DNA of 41,993 nucleotides from positions 1 to 41,993 of the forward strand of contig JAFGCD010000149.1 of the NCBI GenBank assembly GCA_016932835.1, in the 5' to 3' direction. Below the pieces are notes generated by a model that saw only the letters and a program-made list of their open reading frames with translations, had not been told where the DNA came from and did no database searches. Below, in pieces: positions 16,498-25,064 of the stretch (within the stretch, counting starts at the first letter, position 1; the number at the start of each line of letters is the position of its first letter). A program made the position numbers and the translations under genes. This stretch comes from Sedimentisphaerales bacterium. Its GTDB lineage: Bacteria; Planctomycetota; Phycisphaerae; Sedimentisphaerales; Anaerobacaceae.

Positions 16498-16529
16498 TAA
16501 ATGAAAAGTCCAAATATATGGAAAGCGAT

Positions 16530-17657
16530 ATGAACGATAGAATCAAAACACTGCTGAAAATATTGAGCGTGGCTGGCTTACTGTATATTTTCCTTGTCAG
16601 CATCGGCCTGATGGGAGCGGCTTTCAAGGAGTTCGGCAAAGGATTCGCAGAAAACCTCATCCAGACCACCGCCAACCCGTTCGTCGCATTGTTTATCGGG
16701 ATATTCGCGACGAGCCTGGTGCAGAGTTCATCGACAACAACATCCATTGTCGTCGGCATGGTTGGCGCAGGAGTCCTTGAAGTCTCACATGCCATTCCTG
16801 TAATCATGGGAGCAAACATCGGGACAACCGTCACCAATACCCTCGTATCTCTCGGACATGTCGGCAGAAAGGATGAATTCAGGCGCGCCATAGGCGCCGC
16901 AACAGTCCACGATTTCTTCAACCTGATATGCGTCACAGTGATGTTCCCGCTTGAGTTGGCAACCGGCTTCCTCCAGAAAGGCGCTACGATAATGAGCCGG
17001 ATGTTCCAGGGAGCAGGAGGAATTAAGTTTGTCAGTCCGATTAAGATCATAACCAAGCCCGCCGTACATCTGCTCGAAGACATCTCCGCCCGGGTCGGTA
17101 ATTCTGAGATTGCCGGGGGGATAATAATGCTGGTTATCTCCGTGGTATTCCTCTTCTTCGCACTCTACTTCATCGTCAAGGTCATGAAGTCCCTCGTCGT
17201 AAACAGGGCCGAAATCATCTTGAACAACGTCATAAGCAGAAGTGCCGTAGCCGGTATCCTCGCAGGACTCGGCTTCACCATCATAGTCCAGAGCAGTTCG
17301 ATTACTACTTCCCTCCTCATACCCCTCGTGGCCGCGGGCATCTTGACCGTCGAAGGAGCTTTCCCAATCACCATCGGCGCGAATATCGGGACGACAACCA
17401 CTGCTATACTGGCCTCCTTCGCAATCGCTACGCCGGAAAACCCGGCACCCGTAGTCATCGCGTTTGCTCATTTTCTGTTCAATGTGGTCGGCACGGCCTT
17501 TATCTTCCCGATCAAGACCTTTAGAATGATCCCGATAAACCTCGCCAAATCTCTTGGAAATTTGGCCGCTGCGAAACGAAGGTATGCATTCTTCTATGTG
17601 CTGGGGTTGTTCTTCATACTGCCGGCTGGGTTGATTCTGATATCGAAACTCTTCTAA
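16530..17657 (+). CDS. Na+/phosphate cotransporter (NptA/PNaS family)
   Basis: 375-aa inner-membrane protein of the sodium-dependent phosphate (SLC34-like) family. It has the two inverted repeats with the diagnostic QSSS motifs: SLVQSSSTTTSIVVGMVGAG and IVQSSSITTSLLIPLVAAG, each followed by a GANIGTT motif (IMGANIGTTVTNT, TIGANIGTTTTAI). About eight hydrophobic segments are visible. Unlike many bacterial members it has no fused PhoU domain; a separate PhoU-like gene follows 18 nt downstream. The frame is open upstream to 16389, but the PHO promoter lies inside that stretch. ATG 16530 with GGAAAG (16520-16525) is chosen; ATG 16518 is the alternative. It is expected to import phosphate under starvation. 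Confidence 0.9.
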   Translation: MNDRIKTLLKILSVAGLLYIFLVSIGLMGAAFKEFGKGFAENLIQTTANPFVALFIGIFATSLVQSSSTTTSIVVGMVGAGVLEVSHAIPVIMGANIGTTVTNTLVSLGHVGRKDEFRRAIGAATVHDFFNLICVTVMFPLELATGFLQKGATIMSRMFQGAGGIKFVSPIKIITKPAVHLLEDISARVGNSEIAGGIIMLVISVVFLFFALYFIVKVMKSLVVNRAEIILNNVISRSAVAGILAGLGFTIIVQSSSITTSLLIPLVAAGILTVEGAFPITIGANIGTTTTAILASFAIATPENPAPVVIAFAHFLFNVVGTAFIFPIKTFRMIPINLAKSLGNLAAAKRRYAFFYVLGLFFILPAGLILISKLF

Positions 17658-17675
17658 AAAATAAAGGAAATAAAA

Positions 17676-18350
17676 ATGTTCAAAAACCTATTAAGTTTCT
17701 GGAAAGGCAAGGACTTCCTCGCACAGGTCTTCGAGGAATTCAAAAGCATGCTGGACGATTCAGAGTTGATGTTTCGGGCTGTCTGCAGCCGACTCCTCGA
17801 AAACGCCGAACAAGCCGATCTGAAGAAAAAAATCTATGAAACAGACCACAAGATAAACCTCCTGCAAAAAGACATCCGTGCTCGCATCGTCGAGCACCTC
17901 TCACTCCAGCCAACCGTTGATGTCACCGCTTGTTTACTGCTGATGAGCGTCGTCAAGGATGCTGAGAGGCTCGGAGATTACGCCAAAAATCTGTATCAGG
18001 TCACCGAACTTTTGGAAAAACCGGTTGACCAGGCGGTCTTTACTGAATATTTTGACGGCATTCATACGGACATACTGACACTGTTTCAGCAGACCAAAGA
18101 CGCCTTTATCGGGGCGGATGAAAGCAAGGCGAAGCTGGCCTGGGGCTTTGAAAAGGGAATAGCCAAGGAATGCGACAGGATTGTCGAGCGCGTCGCCGGA
18201 AGCAATCTCACGGTCAACGAAGCCGTCTGCTTTGCTCTGGTAGCAAGGCACTTCAAACGCATCATGGCGCACCTGGTCAATATCGCGACATCTGTGATTT
18301 TGCCTTTGAGCGAGCTGGACTATTTCGACGAAAGAAAAGCCAATGCTTAG
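17676..18350 (+). CDS. PhoU-like phosphate regulatory protein
   Basis: 224-aa all-helical cytosolic protein of the PhoU family. Two three-helix halves are visible, with PhoU-type metal-site motifs in ETDHKINLLQKDI (first half) and SVVKDAERLGDYAKNL (the E/DxxxD block), and a second-half counterpart near LVARHFKRIMAHLVNIATSV. It starts 18 nt after the cotransporter stop and its 3' end overlaps the DUF2490 gene by 8 nt, so it belongs to the PHO promoter 2 operon. In organisms where the cotransporter has a C-terminal PhoU domain the two modules are fused; here they are separate. It probably limits Pi uptake or PhoR signalling when phosphate is plentiful. Confidence 0.88.
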   Translation: MFKNLLSFWKGKDFLAQVFEEFKSMLDDSELMFRAVCSRLLENAEQADLKKKIYETDHKINLLQKDIRARIVEHLSLQPTVDVTACLLLMSVVKDAERLGDYAKNLYQVTELLEKPVDQAVFTEYFDGIHTDILTLFQQTKDAFIGADESKAKLAWGFEKGIAKECDRIVERVAGSNLTVNEAVCFALVARHFKRIMAHLVNIATSVILPLSELDYFDERKANA

Positions 18351-19032
18351 GCTATCAAGGATGGGCAGATACTTTGTTGCGCCGTTGATTTGCTGGATGT
18401 TTCTCACAGACGCTTCTTTCGCTGCCAAGAGAAACGGCGATCTCGAATACTGGCAGACGACCTCTGTCAGCGTTGACCTGGGCAAAAACGGTAAATGGGG
18501 GGCATATGGTGCGCAGGAAAGCAAGCATGGCCGCCATAACGGAAGCCCCTATGCATACAACGTCGATATGGGAATCGTGTACAGGGGCCTGGCCGACTGG
18601 CTCGATATCGGCGTCAGCTTCAAGAAAGAATATGAAAAGGACAGCTCCGGAAAATTTCGCCAGGAGAATAGGCCGCACCTCAACTTCACCCTCAAAGGCA
18701 AACTGTTCAATATCGATACGAGCCATCGAATAAGACTCGAATACCGCGACAGGGAGCACAAGGAACATGTGTATCGCATGAGGAACAAAACGACCTTCAA
18801 GATACCCTGCGCCAGGCTCGAAGAAATCGGCGTTCAGCCGTTCATCGCCGAGGAGTGGTTCATGAACCTCGGAGACAGCAACATAAACCAGAACAGGCTG
18901 TATGCCGGATTCTCACTGAAAATCGCAAAGCACGTCAAGAGCAGTATCTGGTATATGTGGAAATTCAGCAGGGGAAGCGGAGGATGCACAAATACCAATG
19001 TAATAGGAACGGACCTCAAATTCCCGTTCTGA
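18343..19032 (+). CDS. DUF2490-family outer-membrane beta-barrel-like protein
   Basis: 229-aa exported protein. The N-terminus (RMGRYFVAPLICWMFLTDASFAA) is a signal peptide. The mature sequence is built of alternating-residue beta strands with aromatic girdles (DLEYWQTTSVSVDL, HRIRLEYRDREH, KTTFKIPCARLE, KSSIWYMWKFSRG) and ends in Phe (DLKFPF), as for outer-membrane barrels of the DUF2490 family. It overlaps phoU by 8 nt and is the last gene of the phosphate operon. This suggests a phosphate-starvation outer-membrane protein, by analogy with PhoE/OprP, although DUF2490 has no proven transport role. The next gene is convergent. Confidence 0.78.
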   Translation: MLRLSRMGRYFVAPLICWMFLTDASFAAKRNGDLEYWQTTSVSVDLGKNGKWGAYGAQESKHGRHNGSPYAYNVDMGIVYRGLADWLDIGVSFKKEYEKDSSGKFRQENRPHLNFTLKGKLFNIDTSHRIRLEYRDREHKEHVYRMRNKTTFKIPCARLEEIGVQPFIAEEWFMNLGDSNINQNRLYAGFSLKIAKHVKSSIWYMWKFSRGSGGCTNTNVIGTDLKFPF

Positions 19033-19100
19033 TTTTCCTTTGACACGCACAATGACGCCGAGATAGCCCAGGCCCAAACTGAAACCTGCGCCTGTTGCCG

Positions 19101-19117
19101 AGCCCCGACAGGGGGCT
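19101..19117. terminator. possible bidirectional terminator hairpin
   Basis: AGCCCC-gacag-GGGGCT, a 6-bp GC-rich hairpin between convergent genes, followed on the plus strand by only three further bases of T/A character. The U-tract is short, so efficiency is uncertain. Confidence 0.4.
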
Positions 19118-20224
19118 TTACGTCTTCATCGAATCGAATTCGACAAACGCTATCGGCAGGAAAATGAAGATAGGAAGCCACGCCCAAAGTTCCGGCATAA
19201 CCTTGTCGAAAACCACCTCCGTTGCGAATATCTTGCACACAAAAGTGGTGATAAAACACGCCCCCGTCGTCGCAAAGCTGATCGCAACCGCCGATTTCAT
19301 CGCCTTCGGGTCCCGGCAGACCAGGATCGGAAGGCTTATCATCAGCATCACCAGATTGATCAGCGGATCGGTAATGCGGAAATGCTTCTGGCTCCAGAGT
19401 TGAGCGACATCCTTTATCTTGCTCTTCTGCGCCGCCAGCGCCGCTAATTGCTTCGAACTGAGCATAGTCTTGTACTCCGATTGCCGCCGAACCGGTATGT
19501 CCGTAGGAACCAGATCGCCGGAATCGTATGAGGCAATTGCCTCGGCGCCTCTCGTGGAGTTCTTTCGGATAAGTGCGCCGCCCTCCAAATCCCACACCCG
19601 CGTTACGTAGTTATACTTCGCCTCTTTGGCGCGAATCAGCCCCGTCACTTCCCATTCCCAGTCACGCGGCACCGGCTTTGTCCGCCGAAGAATGATCGTC
19701 GGCGAGTGGAGAGTTGACGTCCCAACCTCGAACTGAGCGGAACAAATCAATGAGCCATGTCCGTCGCTGATGAACCATACGTCATAAGATTCCTGTCCAC
19801 GCGTCGCATCCCGATCACGCACAAGCTTCGGTGCAAGCGGCGGTATCACAAACTCCTGGTCTATTACCAGTAATCCCGTCAGAAGTATCGCCAGCACTAT
19901 TATAGGCCCCAGCAGCCGCTTCAGGCTGACGCCCGAGGCCATTATCGCAACCAGCTCGCTGGATCGCACCATCCTGCCGAATGAGAAACACGCCGCAACG
20001 ACGGTTATCATGCCCGCAAAATCACGAAAGTACAGCGTGCTGTTCAGCCCGTAATATACCAGCATGTCCTTTAGAACCGCCAGCGTTCCGAGGTCGCTCT
20101 TTTCCGTGAATTCGTCCAGATTAACGAATAGATCGATGATGACCCGCAGACCCATCAAGACTCCGAAAGCGATTGCGTAGCCTATCAGAAAATTCTTGAT
20201 TACGTATTTATCCAGGATCTTCAT
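19118..20224 (-). CDS. LptF/LptG (YjgP/YjgQ) family LPS-export permease
   Basis: 368-aa inner-membrane permease of the YjgP/YjgQ family, the transmembrane part of the LptB2FG ABC transporter that lifts lipopolysaccharide from the inner membrane. N-terminal helices carry KYVIKNFLIGYAIAFGVLM and the coupling-region motif FGRMVRSSELVAIMASGVS (the conserved ELxAxxxxGxS motif facing LptB). A periplasmic beta domain follows, then three C-terminal helices (about 290-365). It begins 49 nt after the longer homologue's stop, so both form one operon, as lptF and lptG do elsewhere. Which of the two is F or G cannot be decided here. No lptB, lptA or lptC gene is in the window. Confidence 0.88.
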   Translation of the reverse strand: MKILDKYVIKNFLIGYAIAFGVLMGLRVIIDLFVNLDEFTEKSDLGTLAVLKDMLVYYGLNSTLYFRDFAGMITVVAACFSFGRMVRSSELVAIMASGVSLKRLLGPIIVLAILLTGLLVIDQEFVIPPLAPKLVRDRDATRGQESYDVWFISDGHGSLICSAQFEVGTSTLHSPTIILRRTKPVPRDWEWEVTGLIRAKEAKYNYVTRVWDLEGGALIRKNSTRGAEAIASYDSGDLVPTDIPVRRQSEYKTMLSSKQLAALAAQKSKIKDVAQLWSQKHFRITDPLINLVMLMISLPILVCRDPKAMKSAVAISFATTGACFITTFVCKIFATEVVFDKVMPELWAWLPIFIFLPIAFVEFDSMKT

Positions 20225-20273
20225 AGCGTTTTCGTCGGCGTAGGCGGCGAGAGAATGTCACGGCCGACCCGAC

Positions 20274-21872
20274 TCAATTCTTCAGCAATTTGTAATATAT
20301 CACACCGGCCAGAAATAGCAGAAATACGAGCCCGGCCCATATCAGAGACATACCTAAGCCGGGCGCCGAACCTTGATTTTGCATAACCTGCTTGCCCCCT
20401 ACTATGCAGACTATCAGTACCGCTGCGGGTATGCAGCTTGCCCCGAAAGCCGTCAGAAGGTGGCCGCCTTTCTTGATTATCCCAATCCCGATGCCGATCA
20501 ATATCATCGGCACGCAGCCTATTCCGAATACCAGTCTTGTCTGGATCTCGGCGCTTATTTGCAGCAGGGTCTTTGCCATATCCCACTTAAGCTCTCTTGT
20601 TAGATCGCTAAGCCGGCCGCTGGGGCCTTTCTTGAGAACTGCTGAATCTGCGGCCAGGCTTATGGCCTTGAGGATATTCTGCGTGCCGAACCGCTCTCTG
20701 ATATCGGTGCCGGCAGGCCGAACCAGACCGCGAATAAGATGTCGCATTTTCAAAACCCCCGATTCATTCTCAATAACGTTATGCAGATCCATAGTAAGAG
20801 TCGGAGCCAGCTTGTCGCCTTCGATGTGAATAGAAGCCTTGCCTGGTCGGAGAGTGCGTGCTTCTCGGACGCCGTCGGGATCCGATTCGATAACAACGAT
20901 GTTGCCGTCCAGTTTGACCTTCTCGACATCGACGACAATAGTATCGGCCCGAAAATCAACGAGCTTCTCACCGCTGTAGAGCCTGTAATACCCGTTCGGA
21001 TCGACGGCGGTCTTCGACTCGATCTCTTGGCAGAGCATCTCGATGGTAAACTGGGCGTTCGTGTTTCGGGCGAGTTTCTCTATCGGGCCGAAGAGCATGA
21101 GATCGTTGCGAATCCTCTTCATCTCGTTGATCTTCTTGAAGTTAATCGAGTCGCTCAGTAGTGAACCGACCTGAGCGCTGACGGCGGCCTGCTCGACTGA
21201 AAAGCCGACTTCGTCGTCGGAGTCAATTTGGAACGTGTTATTTGTTGTTATCTGAACCTCGTTGAATCGCTCGTGCAAATCGAATTTCACTGTGGCGCTC
21301 TCTGCGGCGTAAACCGTCTCCAAAACCCCGTTCCTTGCACGCACCAGCACTACGCCTGTCAGAGTATCGGTGGCAAGGCTGGCGTCGTCTGCGTAGAGGA
21401 GCCAAGGATTGTCGCTCGGAAGAGCATAGTGCCCGCGCCGCTGGATATTACGAAACAGTATCTGCTTGGCGTCGGCCTTGAGCGACTTCTCCGCCAGGTG
21501 AACGAAATAGGGCAGCATGTGAAAGCTCAGAATCAGATTCACTATCGCCACCGTAATCGCAAGAGCCAGACCCGGATAGACAAGCGTAACAATACTAACG
21601 CCGCTGGCTCGACAGGCATCGAGCTCGTTGTCGCTGGCGAATCGGCCGTAAACCAGGGCCGAAGCGAATAATGCCGCCATGGGCAGGACGAATGTCAGCG
21701 TGATAGGCAGGAAGTAACTCATCAGGCTCAGAACCTGCCCCGGACCGACACCGTACTCCTGAACCGGACGCAGAATACCCCCCAGGCTCAAAATCAGAGT
21801 AAGCCCGATGGATGCGAGCAGAAAAACCTTCATCAGCTCGCGAAGTATATACCGGTGTAGTACAAGAACCAT
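20274..21872 (-). CDS. LptF/LptG family permease with enlarged periplasmic domain
   Basis: 532-aa second member of the YjgP/YjgQ family, about 150 residues longer than the usual 350-390. N-terminal helices (HRYILRELMKVFLLASIG) and the coupling motif VYGRFASDNELDACRASGVS are intact, and three helices close the C-terminus. The extra length lies in the periplasmic region between the helix bundles (about 140-430), which includes strand-rich stretches (IVVDVEKVKLDGNIVVIESD) like a beta-jellyroll. Such enlargement may replace or bind a separate LptC/LptA-type partner; this is inference. It precedes the shorter homologue in the same operon and lies 143 nt after the PpiC/SurA-like gene. Confidence 0.85.
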   Translation of the reverse strand: MVLVLHRYILRELMKVFLLASIGLTLILSLGGILRPVQEYGVGPGQVLSLMSYFLPITLTFVLPMAALFASALVYGRFASDNELDACRASGVSIVTLVYPGLALAITVAIVNLILSFHMLPYFVHLAEKSLKADAKQILFRNIQRRGHYALPSDNPWLLYADDASLATDTLTGVVLVRARNGVLETVYAAESATVKFDLHERFNEVQITTNNTFQIDSDDEVGFSVEQAAVSAQVGSLLSDSINFKKINEMKRIRNDLMLFGPIEKLARNTNAQFTIEMLCQEIESKTAVDPNGYYRLYSGEKLVDFRADTIVVDVEKVKLDGNIVVIESDPDGVREARTLRPGKASIHIEGDKLAPTLTMDLHNVIENESGVLKMRHLIRGLVRPAGTDIRERFGTQNILKAISLAADSAVLKKGPSGRLSDLTRELKWDMAKTLLQISAEIQTRLVFGIGCVPMILIGIGIGIIKKGGHLLTAFGASCIPAAVLIVCIVGGKQVMQNQGSAPGLGMSLIWAGLVFLLFLAGVIYYKLLKN

Positions 21873-21966
21873 CTACATGCTCTCATTCTGCCGTTGCCGT
21901 CGTTCCTGCTGTGCCGCAAAGAACGCAAATCACCGCCGCAGGCATCTCGGTCACGATTCACAATAC

Positions 21967-21996
21967 CTTATAGCCAATAAACAACAACTACAACAA
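21967..21996 (-). promoter_or_regulatory. possible promoter of the Lpt permease pair
   Basis: On the minus strand TTGTTG (21996-21991), an 18-nt spacer and TATAAG (21972-21967), about 95 nt before the start at 21872. Moderate match only. Confidence 0.35.
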
Positions 21997-22015
21997 AATT
22001 CCTGTAGATTGCCTC

Positions 22016-23662
22016 TTACGGTATATCGAGCGGATTGATGTCTTTGATTCTGTTGTAATATATCTTGTGAGGGTACTTCTCCAGCAGCTCCTCGCCGTAT
22101 TTTTCCAGCAGGGCGGTCCTCTTGAGAGCCGTCAGTTCCAGTTTCACCCGATTGGTCATCTGCTCGGAAAACTCCGGTATCTCGCCAGGATGTTTCTCCA
22201 GGATGCGCACGATTCGCCACCTGAACTTCTCCTGGTTCATACCCTTAAGGGGACCGAGCACATCACCGGCATTCCCTTTCCAAAGCTCGCCGAAGAAGTA
22301 TCCCTCCGTGCTCGGATAAACACTGGAGGCCTTCGCCTCCTTGTCTATCGTGACATCTTTCTTGACAGCCTCGAAACTCTCGCCGGCATCGAGTCTCGCC
22401 TTTGCCCCCTGCGCGGATTTGAGGTCGGAACACCATATCTGGTCAACCTTCAGACTCTTATTCTCGGCGAATTTGTCCTTGTTGGCGTCAAAATAAGCCC
22501 TGATCTCCTCGTCTGTCGGCTCGGACAACTCCTTACCCTTGGCCTGTTTTGCATAGCCAAGGAGGTTCTGATCTTCGTAGTCTCGCGACTGCTTTCTGTA
22601 GGAAACATCCCTGTCAAGGCCGAGTCGCCGCGCCTCTGCCACCAGAAGCGGCGTGCGCAGGGCCTGCTCCAGAAGCATGTCTATGCCCTGGGGAGTATCC
22701 AGATTGCCCGGACGACGCGGAGGGGATATCTCGCCTAAAGCAACAAACCAGTCTTTCAAAGTCACTTTGCCCCCGTTGAAAGTCGCCATGAGGATATTCT
22801 TTTCATCATCGGTCAACTCGTTCCTGATCTGGTGATTGCGGATGAAAGGAACCTTGCGCTCTGCTATAGGATGCAGCAGAAGGCGAGTGTGAATGCCCGC
22901 AGCTTTCGAATAATTGGCAGTTGCCTTCTTAACGTTCGATCTCTGGTAAACATCTCCGTAGTAGGACTGCATTATTTTGTTGGCCTTGGCTCGCTTGATC
23001 GTCATCTCCGCACGCGACCGATCCAGATTGGGATCCGTCTTCATAAGCTCTTCGATTTCAGAATCCAGCACGATTAGTTCCGATGCCATCCGCTTCTGCA
23101 TCAGCACATTGATCAGTTGACGGTCCTTGAATTTCTGGATCGAATAGTCGATCAGCTCGTCGTCAAGAACACCCTGCTTTCGCATCTCTAGCGCCATCGC
23201 CTTCTCGGCGACCATCTTCGCAAGCACCGAATTAGCCTCCGCAGGGGCCGTCTTCAAATCGTAGCTGCCGTAACTGTAGGGACGAAGATCCTGAAGAAAC
23301 TGTTTCTCAAATTCCGCCTTCGTGATCAGATAGTCCGCTATAACACCGACAATATTAGGGTCTGTCTTAGCAACCTTGACAGCCAGTGCCGCCGCCTCCT
23401 CGGGCGACAGATCAGGCTCGGCCGGCACGACTGAATCGACCAAACTGTCTTCCGAACCTCCTGTGGAACCCTTATCGAACACCGTCTGTTGCGTATCGAT
23501 TATCGTCGTCTTTGGTACTGTCTCATCGAGTGGTTTGCTTTGCTTTGCTGAGGGTTTCGGCTTCATGCAGTATAAACCGCGACCGGTTGCCACACGCCAC
23601 GCCCCGTACCCTATTACCGCGGTTGCAACTCCGAGAAGGAACATCAACACAGATTTCTTCAT
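22016..23662 (-). CDS. SurA/PrsA-like peptidyl-prolyl isomerase, membrane-anchored
   Basis: 548-aa extracytoplasmic folding factor. One N-terminal anchor or signal segment (KKSVLMFLLGVATAVIGYGAW), then a linker rich in Pro/Glu, a long helical SurA_N-like chaperone region (about 115-400, with EKAMALEMRKQGVLDDELI) and a C-terminal parvulin-like rotamase domain (about 400-500: KSLKVDQIWCSDLKSAQGAK, LDAGESFEAVKKD). Start ATG 23662 is chosen because AGGAG lies 10 nt upstream and the signal then sits at the N-terminus; a longer reading from 23794 would run through a candidate promoter. Location next to two LPS-export permeases suggests a shared outer-membrane biogenesis role. Confidence 0.8.
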   Translation of the reverse strand: MKKSVLMFLLGVATAVIGYGAWRVATGRGLYCMKPKPSAKQSKPLDETVPKTTIIDTQQTVFDKGSTGGSEDSLVDSVVPAEPDLSPEEAAALAVKVAKTDPNIVGVIADYLITKAEFEKQFLQDLRPYSYGSYDLKTAPAEANSVLAKMVAEKAMALEMRKQGVLDDELIDYSIQKFKDRQLINVLMQKRMASELIVLDSEIEELMKTDPNLDRSRAEMTIKRAKANKIMQSYYGDVYQRSNVKKATANYSKAAGIHTRLLLHPIAERKVPFIRNHQIRNELTDDEKNILMATFNGGKVTLKDWFVALGEISPPRRPGNLDTPQGIDMLLEQALRTPLLVAEARRLGLDRDVSYRKQSRDYEDQNLLGYAKQAKGKELSEPTDEEIRAYFDANKDKFAENKSLKVDQIWCSDLKSAQGAKARLDAGESFEAVKKDVTIDKEAKASSVYPSTEGYFFGELWKGNAGDVLGPLKGMNQEKFRWRIVRILEKHPGEIPEFSEQMTNRVKLELTALKRTALLEKYGEELLEKYPHKIYYNRIKDINPLDIP

Positions 23663-23764
23663 CTTCTCAAATCTCCTAATACCTGATCCTGTAAGATAGT
23701 GCTCCCAAGCCGGCCCAGCCGCCTTTACAATGCCGAACCCCGACAGAAAACACGCAAAAACGAT

Positions 23765-23770
23765 ATTATA
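23765..23770 (-). promoter_or_regulatory. possible -10 box of the SurA-like gene
   Basis: A perfect TATAAT on the minus strand (23770-23765), about 100 nt upstream of ATG 23662. No good -35 hexamer at 16-18 nt. It lies inside the longer open frame and argues for the downstream start. Confidence 0.3.
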
Positions 23771-23942
23771 GCGTCTAAAGCCGATACTCGCCACAAGAAA
23801 TTGCCCTTATAGCCGGCTATTGGCCTCTAAAACCCGATACCGGCCTGTTTTTGCCTTTACCAATGATCGACTTTCTAATTAAAATGAACAAATCACGTTG
23901 TCGCGCTGTGCCGCTTGCTCGAAGCTCAGTGAGGGCTTGAAG

Positions 23943-25025
23943 ATGATTCAGGATATGAACGCAAACAACTGTCCGGCCGCGGCCTTTGCCCGCCCCAATA
24001 GCCGCCGGATGCTCGCACTGTATTTGTTCGCGGCTCTGACCGGCCTTTTGTTCTTGCCTCTCTCATCGGGGCTGTACGCCGATACCGTCGTCCTCCGCGA
24101 AGGCCAGACCATCACAGGACGCATACTCCTCGAGAAGGATACGCAGTTGTATCTCGATATCGGCATTACCGTACTTGCTGTCCCTAAGGATAAAATACTG
24201 AAGTATGAGTACGACGCCGCCCGGGAAGACACGCTCGCCGATGTCAATGACCCCAATCAAAGCGTCGAGACGCAGCCCGAAATCCGATTCGCTTCAGACC
24301 GGCTTTACAGAACAGCCGACCTCGAAAAAACAACAATAGCAAAAGCCGCTGATGCCGTATCCGCAGCCGTCGTCAAAGTCACGAGCCCCGCAGGAACCGG
24401 CTCAGGATTCTTTATAAATGAAAACGGATACCTCATAACAAACTACCACGTAATAGAAAGAGAAACAAAAATAGAAGTCGTAATGTTCGTAAGGACCGAC
24501 AGCGGTTTCGAGAAGAGAAGATTGAAGAAGGTCAAAATCGAAGCATTCAATCCTTTTGTCGATCTGGCATTGCTGAAAGTCGAAGAACCGGGACTGGACA
24601 ACACCGAATTTGTCTGTCTCGGCCGGTTTGACCGAATCCAGGTCGGCGAACGTGTCTTCGCAGTCGGCAACCCGCTGGGCCTCGAAAGAACCGTCACCGA
24701 TGGCGTCGTCAGCATGAAGAACAGGGCATTCGAAGGACTGCTTTATATCCAGACAAATGCCGACATCAATCCCGGAAATTCCGGCGGACCGCTGTTCAAC
24801 CTCGCCGGCGAGGTCATCGGAGTCACAAACATGGGATATGTCTTCTATGGAGGACTCGGCTTTGCCATACCCGTCAACTACCTCATGCATTTTATTGAGA
24901 ACCGCGAAGCCTTCGCCTACGATAAGGATAACCCCAACACAGGCTACAGATATATCCAGCCGGAAAAAAGACGCAACAAAGCCGACCCGGAATTTCTCAA
25001 GAATAACAGTGTCGGGATGAAATAG
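23943..25025 (+). CDS. HtrA/DegP-like trypsin-fold serine protease without PDZ domain
   Basis: 360-aa extracytoplasmic protease. Signal or anchor segment at about 23-45 (MLALYLFAALTGLLFLPLSS). Residues 47-92 form a small all-beta module (DTVVLREGQTITGRILLEKD) ahead of the protease. The trypsin-like domain (about 125-330) has an intact triad: His169 in LITNYHVIE, Asp207 in FVDLALLKV, Ser280 in NPGNSGGPLF. Sequence ends about 30 residues after the protease fold, so the PDZ domains normal in HtrA proteins are absent. Start ATG 23943 has GAGGG at 23931-23935, 7 nt upstream. It is divergent from the SurA-like gene and is followed after 39 nt by a secreted protein, consistent with envelope quality control. 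Confidence 0.85.
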   Translation: MIQDMNANNCPAAAFARPNSRRMLALYLFAALTGLLFLPLSSGLYADTVVLREGQTITGRILLEKDTQLYLDIGITVLAVPKDKILKYEYDAAREDTLADVNDPNQSVETQPEIRFASDRLYRTADLEKTTIAKAADAVSAAVVKVTSPAGTGSGFFINENGYLITNYHVIERETKIEVVMFVRTDSGFEKRRLKKVKIEAFNPFVDLALLKVEEPGLDNTEFVCLGRFDRIQVGERVFAVGNPLGLERTVTDGVVSMKNRAFEGLLYIQTNADINPGNSGGPLFNLAGEVIGVTNMGYVFYGGLGFAIPVNYLMHFIENREAFAYDKDNPNTGYRYIQPEKRRNKADPEFLKNNSVGMK

Positions 25026-25064
25026 CACGATGCTCCAGCGAGCACCCATAGAAAGGTCAAAAAA

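Noticed and set aside
16389..16529. 47-residue N-terminal extension of the Na/Pi cotransporter
   Set aside because: This stretch contains the terminator hairpin and the four PHO repeats with -10 box, so it cannot be in the mRNA of the PHO promoter.
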